Below are positions 1 through 11,076 of a DNA stretch of 64,000 nt, one piece after another (positions within the stretch are counted from its first letter, which is position 1; every line of letters begins with the position of its first letter). The translations under genes were made by a program, and so were the position numbers. The notes below the pieces were generated by a model. The model was given only the letters and a program-made list of their open reading frames with translations. It was not told the DNA's origin and ran no database searches. Source of the DNA: Dirofilaria immitis (lineage: Eukaryota; Nematoda; Chromadorea; Rhabditida; Onchocercidae); contig JAKNDB010000068.1 in assembly GCA_024305405.1 (NCBI GenBank), forward strand, positions 1,978,501 through 2,042,500. The letters are read 5' to 3'.

Positions 1-499
1 TCAAGGGCAATTTGAAATTAAAAGAGAATATTATCGTGAGAAAAAATGCCATTCCGAAAAGTTCTCCAAAAATTAAAATTTGTGAAATTGAATAATTCAG
101 GTACAATGTCTGACTTAATTAATTTGCAAAAATTATTGTTTGCACAAAATATTGATGTTTATTTATAGATTTTTTTATTCAAAGTCTAGTTTTGTGAAAA
201 CATTAAGCTTCTTTTAACCAATTAAGTCGATTATTTGGAAATTTTCTTCATAAAAGTAGCATGTTTTTGTTTGCGTCAGAAATCTTTATTTTAAACATCG
301 TTTTAATCAAAAACATCTCATCTACATCTAACTTCTTCATAGATCAAAGAGATAAATGATGTAATTCAAGTGATATTACATAATTTGCAATATTTGATCT
401 GTCCTACGTTTTAATGGTATTGCAGTTAGTAAGTAATAAATTGAAGTCGCGAGAAGCGGAGAATTAGATTCCTTTATGCTGGATTCAGATTGCTGGATG

Positions 500-955
500 T
501 ATGTTGTACTTGCATATTTACTGTATAATGCAAAATGAAAACAATTGATCGTTCAAAGAGCTCCATTTTCCATACAACTAGGGGACATATCCTGTAATAG
601 CAGAATTGTACCAGGATTCCCCAGTTACACGGAAGAAAAAGGTCTTGAACACTAAAAGCATTTCTAAAGATGTGCTTCAATGAAGCAGTTGGATAACTAT
701 ATCAGGTAACTTGATTTCCTTCTTCTCTTAAGTTATGTTATTGTCATTAAATTTGTCGTACTGATATCATTGAATTTGTGTGATAGATTGTAATTAATCG
801 TTATGCTACTTTATGTTTACCAAATATATCGTAATAAAGATTTAATTACTTAAGTTTGAGCTTTTTTTTAAGTGAATGAAATAAGAAAACTGACGAAATC
901 TCTGAGAACTGAGAAGTTGAATTCACTCTTTCAATTTTGTCACGATCAGAAAGAA
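500..955 (+). pseudogene. Diverged SL1 spliced-leader locus, copy 1
   Basis: Positions 839-860 match the 22-nt nematode SL1 leader at 19 of 22 positions, with mismatches at leader positions 2, 12 and 13. About 340 bases upstream and about 100 bases downstream are homologous to a second copy near 56806-57275, so this is a duplicated locus and not a chance match. The base pair after the leader is CT where a functional SL RNA has the GT splice donor, so this copy probably cannot donate a leader. A CAATTTTG stretch near 932-939 resembles an Sm site, but its spacing from the leader is longer than usual. The match is seen directly; the SL origin is inferred from the leader and its flanks. Confidence 0.5.
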
Positions 956-1611
956 AACGTCGAGATGAAGCAAAAACGTTAGCAATGTTTTGATTAGAGT
1001 CTTGTGAAATTAAACATAATAAATTAGATAATTGCTTCATTGAAATATGATACATTATTTTAACCTTTTCACATAATTGAAGAATTGACAATTGAATGAA
1101 TATGTTTGTTTTAGAAATGTGAATCAAAACAAACTATATTATGAGATCACTTGTTTATATCAAAATATTTTAATTATATCAATATATTTATTATACGGTC
1201 ATTCTAAAAAACGTGAAGATTGGAATTTAGAAATAATTGCGATATCCGATTATTTATCAAACGTACTAAATGGAATTTTTGATATTTTTCAGAAACTTTT
1301 AAGAGATTTGATTAAAAAAATTTGCTATTTGATGGATTGGAATTATTCAATCGTTTAAAAAAGTCGAAAAACTTAATCATGTCAAATATTCTAGCAAATA
1401 TAATCATGGCATTTTAATTTTTAAAAGATCGATCTTTTAAAATTTAAGAAAATTGAATAGTTAAAATATTTCTAATTTGTATGCAATGAAATTATGAATA
1501 TAAGTAATTGCGAAAATGAAATAAGTGACCTTCATGTTCTGTTAGAACAAAAATACGCATTAAATACAAATTGTACGTAACCGTCACAAGTTAAAACAAC
1601 GGTTTTAATGG

Positions 1612-1735
1612 AGGATATACCCAAACATCAGTCTGGGTATAAACATATTTATATGTTTATAGGAGGATATACCCAAACATGTTTATGAGGATATACCCAA
1701 ACATCAGTTTGGTATAAACATATTTATATGTTTAA
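1612..1735. repeat. Short tandem repeat with internal inverted motifs
   Basis: Three copies of a GAGGATATACCCAAACAT-like unit occur here. Two are followed by a nearly identical stretch ending TATAAACATATTTATATG. Each long unit holds an internal inverted pair (TACCCAAAC with GTCTGGGTA-like arms). No coding potential was seen. Confidence 0.7.
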
Positions 1736-2119
1736 TGCCCTAAGATAGCTATGCAGTTTCTTTCTATCATCTTTCCATAATTGATATCACTTATATCTTT
1801 TGAATATAACATTAATTTTATCATTAATAGTATGTGTAATAATATTCTTCATAGATGTGCAACATTTGATTTCAGCAATTGTGAAATGGCAAGAAAAAAG
1901 AAATAGCAAAATCAAAAACTAAAATCATAGCAGAACTTTATGAATTCAGCATCAAATATTCAGAAAAAACGATGAAGAACGAGACAAGCCAAATCGATAT
2001 TGAGGAGGAGCTAAAGCCTGTGTTACATTCGCACTTTTAAGTCAAAGAAATATTGAAATTATGTAAAACATGTGATAATATGGCTCATGTAAATGTGTTC
2101 ACACACATGATGTACTATT

Positions 2120-2510
2120 ATGATTTCGAATATAATTTCGAATAATTATTTGTTTCAAATGCGAAAGCCTAAATTCTCCGTTTCTGATGAATCTCATTTG
2201 AAACAGAAAAATTCAATTAATATTAATGTTAATTTCTGAATATACATTCAAAATATGCATTTTTATACATGCATTCTTTAATATTGCATTATATTCTCAT
2301 AAACATTATTTATCTTATTCGTTAAACTATTAATTTATAACAAGTATGATTCTGTTGTTGGATGGAATTCTACTCTTCCTTATATTGGTTTCCTGGCGTT
2401 ACACAAACAGGTAATACATATCAGCTTAATAGCAGAAAAGATATGTTCGGCAACTTAAAGTTTCATAATAACAAGAAAATTGGAATGCATAAAATTTCAG
2501 ATGATCGATT
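2120..2510 (+). repeat. Dispersed repeat A, left copy
   Basis: This stretch is homologous in reverse complement to about 6965-7460, for example around the shared block ATTTATAACAAG and the block CAACTTAAAGTTTCA. The right copy carries extra sequence near 7290-7420. The two copies face each other across the zinc-finger ORF. Element family not recognised. Confidence 0.7.
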
Positions 2511-3997
2511 CTTTCTGTTTGCTTTGATAGATCACTTTCATTTGATGCCCGAAACAATCCAGATCATTTCATTTTACAATACAATCAACTTGATGAATTA
2601 AAATCTCAACGAATTATATTAAGATTTCAAATCAACAAAAACTATACTATCAGCTAAGTGCAAAATCGAATTAAACACTAAATTAATAATGAAAATGGGA
2701 GATTTCAAGAAAATTTCGAAGGTGAGTTACCATACCTTCATTAAATTCTTTATATTCGCCTTCAATAACATAGATTTGTACTGCTTAACTTCTCAAAAGT
2801 TCTTTTAATATTCTCTAAGATTTTAAGGGAATTCTGAAAATCAAGCTCAGACAACCGTATAACTAAATTTATTGATTAGAAGTATAGTAAAATTCGGTAT
2901 TACTGTTTTTTATTAAAACGAAATCCTAGAAACAGATTTGTATTACAGTTAAGTGCATAACATAACTCTTCTCAAATTTCATATTTCAATGAACATCAAC
3001 TACCGATATCGAAATTTTTCAACTGAATGTTATTATCATTTTTATGAATTTAGCGCAAAAAAGATAAAATTTCAGAAAAATTGAATAAAAAACATCTACA
3101 ATGAAGAAATTAGCCTTAATTACTTAGATTAATCTAATTAGTATCATATAAAATAAAAACAAAACTACTCTAAAATGCTGAAAAATAGCGATAGTAGAAA
3201 ATACTATCATATTAAATGATAAAAAACACATTTGGCATAAAACAACGCCATATACTATACTAAAAAACCATATACTATACAATATAAAAAAGCAAATTAA
3301 ATGCTGAATTTATATTCAATATTCAAATTCCTGTTAACACACATTCATAAAACAAATTACGTTACTTAATCTAAATGTCTATTAAGTGCTACAGAATGAA
3401 ATCCCGATTAATGCTTTAAAATTATTTGAAATTTTTTCATATCTTCTGCCAAAGTATCTTCTTTTTTTTTGAATTTTCTAAAAAAATGATTTTTTGACGA
3501 TAATAAATATGAGGTAAGCAATGCTAAATCCATGTTACCTTTTTGATTGCCAAAGGAAAAAATATTTTTCCGGAAACATATGAGATAAATAAACAGTTAA
3601 AATTATAAGACACAAAAACTCATAAATTTTGATTTATTAAAAAGTGTGAATTTCACTTAAATTCAAGTTAAATTCAGACAAATTCTTCTCTTTCGTTGAG
3701 ATAATATTGAATCCTGAATAATTTGAATGATATTTGCAAGAAAATTTTTTTTTACTAAAAATATTTTTTTTTGGCGATGAAAAATGTAACATGATTTCTA
3801 TTAAGATATGGAATTTATTATATAGGACACACAAATACAATGCGTCAAATACAATAATACTTAATATACAGTCTTTTTTGAAAATTAGTTTTGAGAAATT
3901 AAAAATGTTGACATTTTTCAAATTTCTATCATTATCCATTTTCAAGTTATTTATTTCGGGAATTAAAAAGTCTTTATCAAATAATTAAGCAATAAAT

Positions 3998-4287
3998 AAT
4001 TTCATTAAATTATTTGCAAAAAACAATTGAAATTTTGAAATTTCAGCATTTTTTCAAAAATTTTCATATACAGATTTATTGGCAAGAATACAAAAATTGG
4101 GAAAAAATTATATAAAAATTGCAAAAAGAGTTAAAAAAATTCATACTCGAACGCCATATCGTTCTTCGGAGTACATATGTGGATGTGCAAATAGAACTTG
4201 ATTATAAGCACACATAATCGTATTTTTGTATTAGTACTATAAGTAGCTTGTTCGGTTAGTGGCATGTTATGTTTGAAGAAACCATAA
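3998..4287 (+). repeat. Dispersed repeat B, left copy
   Basis: This stretch is homologous in reverse complement to 7983-8236. Shared blocks include CGAACGCCATATCGTTCTTC and AAGTAGCTTGTTCGGTTAGT-like sequence. The left copy has about 40 extra AT-rich bases near 4100-4140. Order across the region is A, B, zinc finger, A', B', so the arms interleave and do not form one simple palindrome. Confidence 0.75.
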
Positions 4288-5202
4288 AAATACGTGTTTC
4301 ATTCCAATGAAACAATTATAAAAAATATGTTACCTTTATGAATAAAACAAAAAGTATAAAAGTAAATTTTGAATAGGAAAAGCTAGAAATAAGCATTTAT
4401 ATTTTGCATAAAAATTAATTTTAGTTAGATTTTATTTGAGGTAATCAATTTCTACAAATTTTATTCTTAACAAACAGCTATTGGCAATGAATTATTCATT
4501 AACAGAAATCATTTGATTAATTCTATTTTACATTTCACAAAAAGTTGAATGATCCGTTGCATTGAAATTATAAAGATAATCGTGACTTTTATTCGCATAA
4601 ATTTACATAAATCCTATGATTTTCTATGAAACCATGAAAAAGTTGTCAGTACTCCACAAAAATACATAGTATTAAAGATTACCAATCTTCTCAAACTCGC
4701 TTTTTTTCTATAAATAACTTTTCATTGCTATAAAATTTCCATGATTATGCAAAAAGATTAATAGAAATATAATTTATTTCATCATAGATGATCGCTTATT
4801 CATAGAAATATTTATAATCAGTCTCCAAATAACACTCCAAATCAGTACAGCGTTTATTATTCATTGCGATTTACTCTGCGTCGATTTATATGTTTTGTAG
4901 AAATATTTTTCCAAAATATCTTTCAGAATTACACGGGAACTCACGGGAACTGTAATCATTTGTCGCAGAAATTGCTTGCAAATTAATATGTTGCTGCCTT
5001 ATTACTGTCTAATAGCCACATTACCATTGTGCATCACGCAAGTAATAGTTTATAAATTTTCCGTTTTGGTTTTAGCTTTATCTGTTTTTCTTGTCGCTTT
5101 CGAAATAGTCAATATTTTGTGTTTGAATTCACTGCAGCATAACATAAACTTATATAAAAGATTTTTTTAATATGCACTAACAAATTTTCGTAAACAAGTA
5201 AT

Positions 5203-5322
5203 AAGGACTTTTTGGCGCACTCACTATATGGGGACTTTTGGACTCTCATCCATTACATGAGGGACTTTTACGCTCAACTACTTACTATATGAGAAACTTT
5301 TAGGCTCAACTACTTACTATCA
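5203..5322. repeat. Tandem repeat, about 30-bp unit, four copies
   Basis: The unit resembles GGGACTTTTGGCTCAACTACTTACTATATGA (given here only as its pattern: a GGGACTTTT core, a CTCA block and an ACTATATGA-like end). Cores begin near 5207, 5231, 5261 and 5291. It lies about 400 bases upstream of the zinc-finger ORF. Confidence 0.75.
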
Positions 5323-5695
5323 TTTCGCAAATATCACTTCGTCAATTTTTTCTTATTTTTCCGCATCATATTATCTCATATTCTCTTTAAATCAGTATAA
5401 GAAATGGTTTAGGTTTCAGAATCACACCGAAGATAAATTTTTATCATATTTTATTTTGGATCAATCACAGTAAAACAGCAACTGACTTTTTTTTCAAAAT
5501 ATTTTCTAGTTCTTCGAAAACTATTACGAAGTAACCAATATGTTATTGTTCAAAGATTTTACAGCATATGAAGTGATATCAATGTAATCTCTTTGCACTA
5601 TTGGGACTACTCAAAAATTTAACCAACAAATCAATTAAGTTTATGAAGTGAACCATTTCGAATAGTTTCAGATATTAACCGAAAACGATTTATCA

Positions 5696-6754
5696 GTGCA
5701 GGGAAATATAACTGTTCAATTGGATTTAAATGAATATAATCAGACAAATACAAACGAGAAACCGTTCAAATGGGAGACATGCGGTAAAAGATTCATTACA
5801 CCTAGCAAACTGACTACACATAATCGAACACATACAGGCGAGAAACCGTTCAAATGCCCTGCATGCGATAAGAGTTTCAACGTACGCGCTAATCTGAATC
5901 GACATAGTCTAATACATGCAGGCGTGAAACCGTTCAAATGCCCTGTATGCGATATGAGTTTCAATCAACACAGTCATCTGAAAAGTCATAATCGAACACA
6001 TACAGGCGAGAAGCCGTTCAAATGCCCTGTATGCGATAAGAGTTTCAACGTACGCGCTAATCTGAATCGACATAGTCTAATACATGCAGGCGTGAAACCG
6101 TTCAAATGCCCTGTATGCGATAAGAGTTTCAATCAACGCAGTAGTCTGAAAAGTCATAGTCGAACACATACAGGCGAGAAACCGTTCAAATGCCCTGTAT
6201 GCGATAAGAGTTTCAAGGAAAGCAGTAGTCTGAAAAGTCATAGTCGAACACATACAGGCGAGAAACCGTTCAAATGCCCTGTATGCGATATGAGTTTCAA
6301 TCAACGCAGTAATCTGAAAAGTCATAGTCGAACACATACAGGCGAGAAACCGTTCAAATGCCCTGAATGCGATAAGAGTTTCAACCAACGCGCTAATCTG
6401 GATCAACATAGTCTAATACATACAAGCGTGAAACCGCACAGGTGCGATGTATGTAATAAGCAATTTATTCAGCGTAGTAACCTAAAAAAGCATTATCAAA
6501 TACATTTACGTAAGAAACTGCTCGAACGCAATGTGTGCGGTAAAAATTTCAATCAGCCTGTTCAATTAAATTATAAACCATCCAAGTTCAACGCTTCTAG
6601 CGCAGAATGCAGTGGAAATTGTAATTTGATGAGAAATAAAAAGAAGCATGAAAATTCAGCTAAATTACCTCATTGCAACGCTACAGCATTTACAGTTGAC
6701 ATTATCAACACAACTATATTAATAGCGAAAATAATTTCGTATGTACAACTGTGA
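5696..6754 (+). CDS. Tandem C2H2 zinc-finger protein, possibly lacking its first exon
   Basis: An uninterrupted reading frame of about 350 codons encodes ten tandem C2H2-type fingers joined by TGEKP or AGVKP linkers. Fingers 2-9 keep the two Cys and two His ligands. Finger 1 has Trp in place of the first Cys (FKWETC) and finger 10 has lost ligands. The FKCPVCDKSF unit recurs almost unchanged, and the two-finger block near 5850-5960 is nearly identical in DNA to the block near 6018-6128, showing recent internal duplication. Such proteins bind DNA or RNA in the nucleus; the target is unknown. No in-frame ATG precedes the first fingers. The frame opens right after TTTATCAG at 5689-5696, a good splice acceptor, so an upstream exon or a 5' truncation is likely. 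The gene sits between inverted dispersed repeats. Confidence 0.7.
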   Translation: MQGNITVQLDLNEYNQTNTNEKPFKWETCGKRFITPSKLTTHNRTHTGEKPFKCPACDKSFNVRANLNRHSLIHAGVKPFKCPVCDMSFNQHSHLKSHNRTHTGEKPFKCPVCDKSFNVRANLNRHSLIHAGVKPFKCPVCDKSFNQRSSLKSHSRTHTGEKPFKCPVCDKSFKESSSLKSHSRTHTGEKPFKCPVCDMSFNQRSNLKSHSRTHTGEKPFKCPECDKSFNQRANLDQHSLIHTSVKPHRCDVCNKQFIQRSNLKKHYQIHLRKKLLERNVCGKNFNQPVQLNYKPSKFNASSAECSGNCNLMRNKKKHENSAKLPHCNATAFTVDIINTTILIAKIISYVQL

Positions 6755-6964
6755 GCATTATTTTACCTCTTATGTTATCTTTATTATTACTTAATTGACT
6801 GTAATGAAAATTGAAGATAAGATTTTCTGTTCCAATTAGATTTTCATATTTTATTACTTAAATTTTCGTGCGCAATTCACAATATTAAATTTTTTAAATA
6901 ACATTTACCTACGATCATTATAGTTTCCATCTATAATTCGAAAACGTTTTTGAGATATCTACAA

Positions 6965-7460
6965 GTTTTGCTCCACTCCAATTTTTTTGTTATTGTGAAA
7001 CTTTAAGTTGTCGAACATAACTTTTCTGCTGTTGAGCTGATATGTATAACTTGTTTATGTGGTACACGAATCATGATACCAGGAAGCTAAAACAAAAAAA
7101 AAGAGTAGAATTCAATCCAACAGCAGAAACAAACTTGTTATAAATTAATAGTTTAATGAATGGGATAAATAATGTTTATGAAAATATAATGCAATATTAA
7201 AAAATAGATGCATGAAAAATGTATATTTTGAATGTATGTCAGGAATTAATATTAATTGAATCTCTCTTTTAAATTTGGGCTATAATTCAAGCTCAATTTG
7301 ATGGCTATTCAAGGCAGTTTTTCGATAGCAACAGTTCGACGTAATCCGATAGCAACAACAGTTCGTAGGGCAATTCAACACAACAGGAACCACTGTTCGA
7401 AGACCAAGAAACAGCAGTGCTTTCTCATTTGAGATAATTATTTATTTGAAATCGTGATAG
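6965..7460 (-). repeat. Dispersed repeat A, right inverted copy
   Basis: Reverse complement of repeat A at 2120-2510. About 130 bases near 7290-7420 are not in the left copy and include a short duplicated GATAGCAACA...GTTCG motif. Divergence between arms is visible throughout, so this is not a recent insertion. Confidence 0.7.
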
Positions 7461-7982
7461 GACGTGAATACATTTACCTGAGCAATATTATCACATATTG
7501 TATTTAATTTCAACATCGATTTTAACTTTTCTCTTCCTATGTTTTTGCTTTTGCATATTTGATGCCGAAGACATAAAATTTTGTTATAATTTATTTCCTG
7601 ATATTGTCATTTTATTTTTTGTCACTACTTTTTGGTGTATTTTGCTAGAATTTTGTTACTCAACTCATTTAACACCGAAGCAATTCAAAATAAATGCATA
7701 AAACGCACAAAATTGTTCAAAAATTGTTATTGTTTTTATCAAATAAATTTATTCATGATCTTTTTTTTACATCATTTGCTATTATGCTACTCAAATATAT
7801 TTGCATTAAAATGATTGCTAATATATTAAAAAATTTGATCTATCTTTTACTTTAGACTTTAAAAAAAAATTAAATTTAATTCATAATTTCTTTCAATGAA
7901 TTGGCAAAAATATTAAGAAATTTAATTTGTTGGGTGCTTTCAAAGTTTAAGAAAATTTTGATTTTCAATCAAATTTTTTAGT

Positions 7983-8236
7983 GTGGTTTCTTCAAACATA
8001 ACGGTTCACTAACCGAACAAGCTACTTGTAATACTAATACCAAAAATACGATCATGTGTACTTATAATCAAGTTCCATTTGCACATCCACGTATGTACTA
8101 CGAAGAACGATATGGCGTTCGAGTATTTTCTCAATTTTTGTATTCTTGCCAATAAATCCGTATATGAAAAATTTTGAAAAAAAGTGAAATTTCGAAATTT
8201 CAATTTTTTTTTTGCAAATAATTTGGTGAAACTATT
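7983..8236 (-). repeat. Dispersed repeat B, right inverted copy
   Basis: Reverse complement of 3998-4287. It is the less interrupted of the two copies. Homology stops near the TTTCTTCAAACATAAC block at the inner end and in a poly-T/A tract at the outer end. Confidence 0.75.
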
Positions 8237-8715
8237 TGTATCATCAAAAGCAACCTAGCAGTGCCATTTAAACCTATATAATCAGGTGACGAAATATTCA
8301 ATAGTGACGAAATACCACCAAGTCAAGTCAGAGGACATAAAGCAGAATCCAAAAAGTTCCGAAAAATAGAAAAAATAAAGTCAACTCATTAAACAAAAAA
8401 ACGAAAACCTTGTCCAAAAATACGATAGTCATAAAAAGAATACTGTCCACGCATCCTTAGGAGACACATTCTTAATCCAAAAAAGAAGCATAAAATAAAT
8501 ATAAAAGACAAAAAAAGGATAAAACATACCCAAACATATAAATGAAATTAAACACTCATATAACACTAAAAATACCTAAACCATATGGAAAATTCTTGGA
8601 AATTCAAATTCTTTTACATTGCTATTTACTTTCCTTTGTTCCGTTGTAATCAAATTACTACAACTCCTAGAGGTAAATTTGAGGATTCCATCCATCTATT
8701 TGATTTAGTTATGCA

Positions 8716-8910
8716 AAATTAAATGATTTAGGCGAAATAAACGATGTGGAATCTGATGAAACTGGCGAATGTTCGAATAGTGGATCCCATAGAGATAGGG
8801 AAAGGATAAAGCTATTAGGTAAATTTCGAAGAATTCTCCTATCGATTAATTTAATTTTTAAAATTAAATAATTTAGAAGATATAAACAATGGCGAATCAA
8901 ATCTAATGGC
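8716..8910 (+). repeat. Duplicated short coding-like segment
   Basis: The stretch 8716-8760 (AAATTAAATGATTTAGG onward) is echoed at 8861-8905. Both translate on the plus strand to acidic peptides that align (NDLGEINDVES against NNLEDINNGES). The first continues to a possible donor at 8818. This may be a relic of a gene with repeated exons; no gene was assembled from it. Confidence 0.35.
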
Positions 8911-9491
8911 AAATTTGGCATATCTGACAATGTATTTTGAGATACAGAGTTCACTAGAAAAATATTTCGCAAATATCACCAGCTTTGATTTGCTCCCTAT
9001 TCGCTTGTTGGTCTTTTATATTCAGTTCATCAATTTATTCTTAAATTTTTACTTATTCCTAATAGTAATGCACCTTTTCAATAAAATGATAAGATCAATC
9101 TATCATTTGTTACATCACTTTTTCTTCCAATTTATCGTATTGAAGGAGTTGTCAATCGTTAGATGTATTTGTAACCAAAGTAATGCTAAAACGGATTAAA
9201 CCAGGTGCTTATTAATGCCGCGAACGCTGATTCGCGAAACTCCAACATACAATTACATAATTAAATAAATTTCTTATTGTAAACAAATAAGCAAATAGAT
9301 TACTCACTGTAAATTAATGCTCATGAAACTATGAATCATCCCAGTCATATCCACATTCCTTAAAATTGTTTTTCACACTTTTTGTTGTTATCTAACCAAT
9401 CTACATCCTTTTGTTAAAACGCTTATTTTCCCACGCTAATCTCCCTTTTAATCTTACTGTAATGTTTCCTCCATATCCGGTATGTTTCCGG

Positions 9492-9643
9492 TGTTAGAAT
9501 TAACCACTCCCACTTCTGGGAAGATATAAACCACAGTGATCATCATCAAGATTATTGTTATCACCATACAATCAGTAATAAACGTTTCGGCTTCACGGTG
9601 TGCTCTCAATACAGCTCCACTACACCCTACTCAATACCCAACA
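9492..9643 (+). mobile_element. Solo LTR-like relic of an LTR retrotransposon
   Basis: The stretch starts TGTTAG and ends CAACA. It holds a TATA-like GATATAAACC near 9522 and AATAAA near 9573, and is followed at once by CTGGTGACATTTGGTCC, which has the form of a tRNA primer-binding site. No gag or pol reading frame follows, so only an LTR and the start of the internal region remain. I cannot tell BEL/Pao from Ty3 by eye. A second LTR was not found in the window. Confidence 0.4.
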
Positions 9644-11076
9644 CTGGTGACATTTGGTCCCCTCGACGTCAGCTCACACCCAATAAAGACGCGACAATTA
9701 AAGCTCGTAAAATAACCAATCCAATCATGATTGTAATCTTTTTTTTTTTCATGTAAACTATTATCTCTTTTTTTTCTCCTGCCTTCTCTGTCCTTTATTG
9801 TTACTTTCTTTTTAACCTCAATAAATTTGAATAAATAAATTTAAAAAAAAAGGTTTAATTTGAAATTACGAAAAGAATAAATTAATTGTCGAAAAATTAC
9901 AAAGAGATATGAAAAATTCCGATAAAATTAAATGATCTATAAAATTGTTTATTAAAAAAAAAAAAATTGTGAAATGGAAAAAGAACAATGAAATATATTT
10001 CGCACATTCATAAATATATCACATGGCGCGCAGTATTCCATTTCCTATCAACATGTGTTATCATTGATTTCTATGCCCGAAAAAAACCGTTAATCATTGC
10101 TAATAGTTAATTCTAAAATAAGTAACAATGAAGTTAAAGAATTCTTCTCTTCCTAAATTACAAACTATTACCAATTTGAAATGAAATTAAGGAAAAAAAT
10201 TTCTGGAAGAAATCTATGGTTATTACTTACTCAAAAACTCATTCTTTCAATATATAATAGTTGACGATTTTCAAAAAAAACCCAATCCAGTGAGCATTTG
10301 AAATTTCTCCGATAAAATAATTCACTGTTATTGGTAACGTCGTCCTTCAAAATATGCATTCTTGCATTCTGGTAATTCTATCCAAGGAAATTGTGCTGAA
10401 TGAATCACAATAACCTATCTGTTCTTATGTAAGGTCATTTGCAACAGTTATTCAATCTTCTTCGCTTTTTTATGCATAATTATAACTGAATTATAATATT
10501 CAGGATAAATTTTGCTATAGAAGATTACATATCAATCGATAATTTGATAACTACTTTCCTAATAAATCAGAAACGAAAAATCACTATATCAAATTAATGC
10601 CCGAATCATTAAAGTTATATAAGCGCAGTTGTTAACATTTATGTCATCATGTAAAATCTTGCTTATTATTTACTTCTATCCGATTTCATTGAAGCAAAAT
10701 AACACAATGAGGAAACTTCGGCAAGAAGTTATTTCTTTTACAAAAATACACATTTCTGATTAATACAGACAAATTATATACTTGAAAATATATCTGATTT
10801 ATGTTTAAATGTATGATTTTTAGTAGTTTCATTATTATACAACCAACTACGGACAATGATGAAGACGAAAAAGGCATTTATACGGAAAAATAATCGATGT
10901 GTTTATTTGTCTTATAATTAATATAAGCTGGACATCACAATATGGAATATGAACAAAAAGGAGACACATAATTGAGCATTTGTACAGAGGACAATAACTC
11001 AGCAAATCAGTTTTTTCACTAATAAATTTGTGAAAACTAAAAAATCGCTAAACCGATTATACACTATATAAAATCT

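Larger units (their letters stand above)
6755..11076. other. Gene-poor region between zinc-finger ORF and COX5A
   Basis: Apart from the right copies of repeats A and B, the duplicated coding-like segment and the LTR-like relic, this stretch shows only AT-rich sequence. The short open frames here lack recognisable domains or splice-supported extensions. Confidence 0.6.

Noticed and set aside
846..1127. Minus-strand 93-codon frame
   Set aside because: It overlaps the SL1-like locus flank and has no domain or splice evidence.
1876..2040. Possible terminal exon after TTGATTTCAG ending ELKPVLHSHF
   Set aside because: No phase from that acceptor reads through to the coding-like end, and no partner exon was found.
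5740..6409. Antisense open frames opposite the zinc-finger array
   Set aside because: They mirror the repeated finger codons and have no independent domain.
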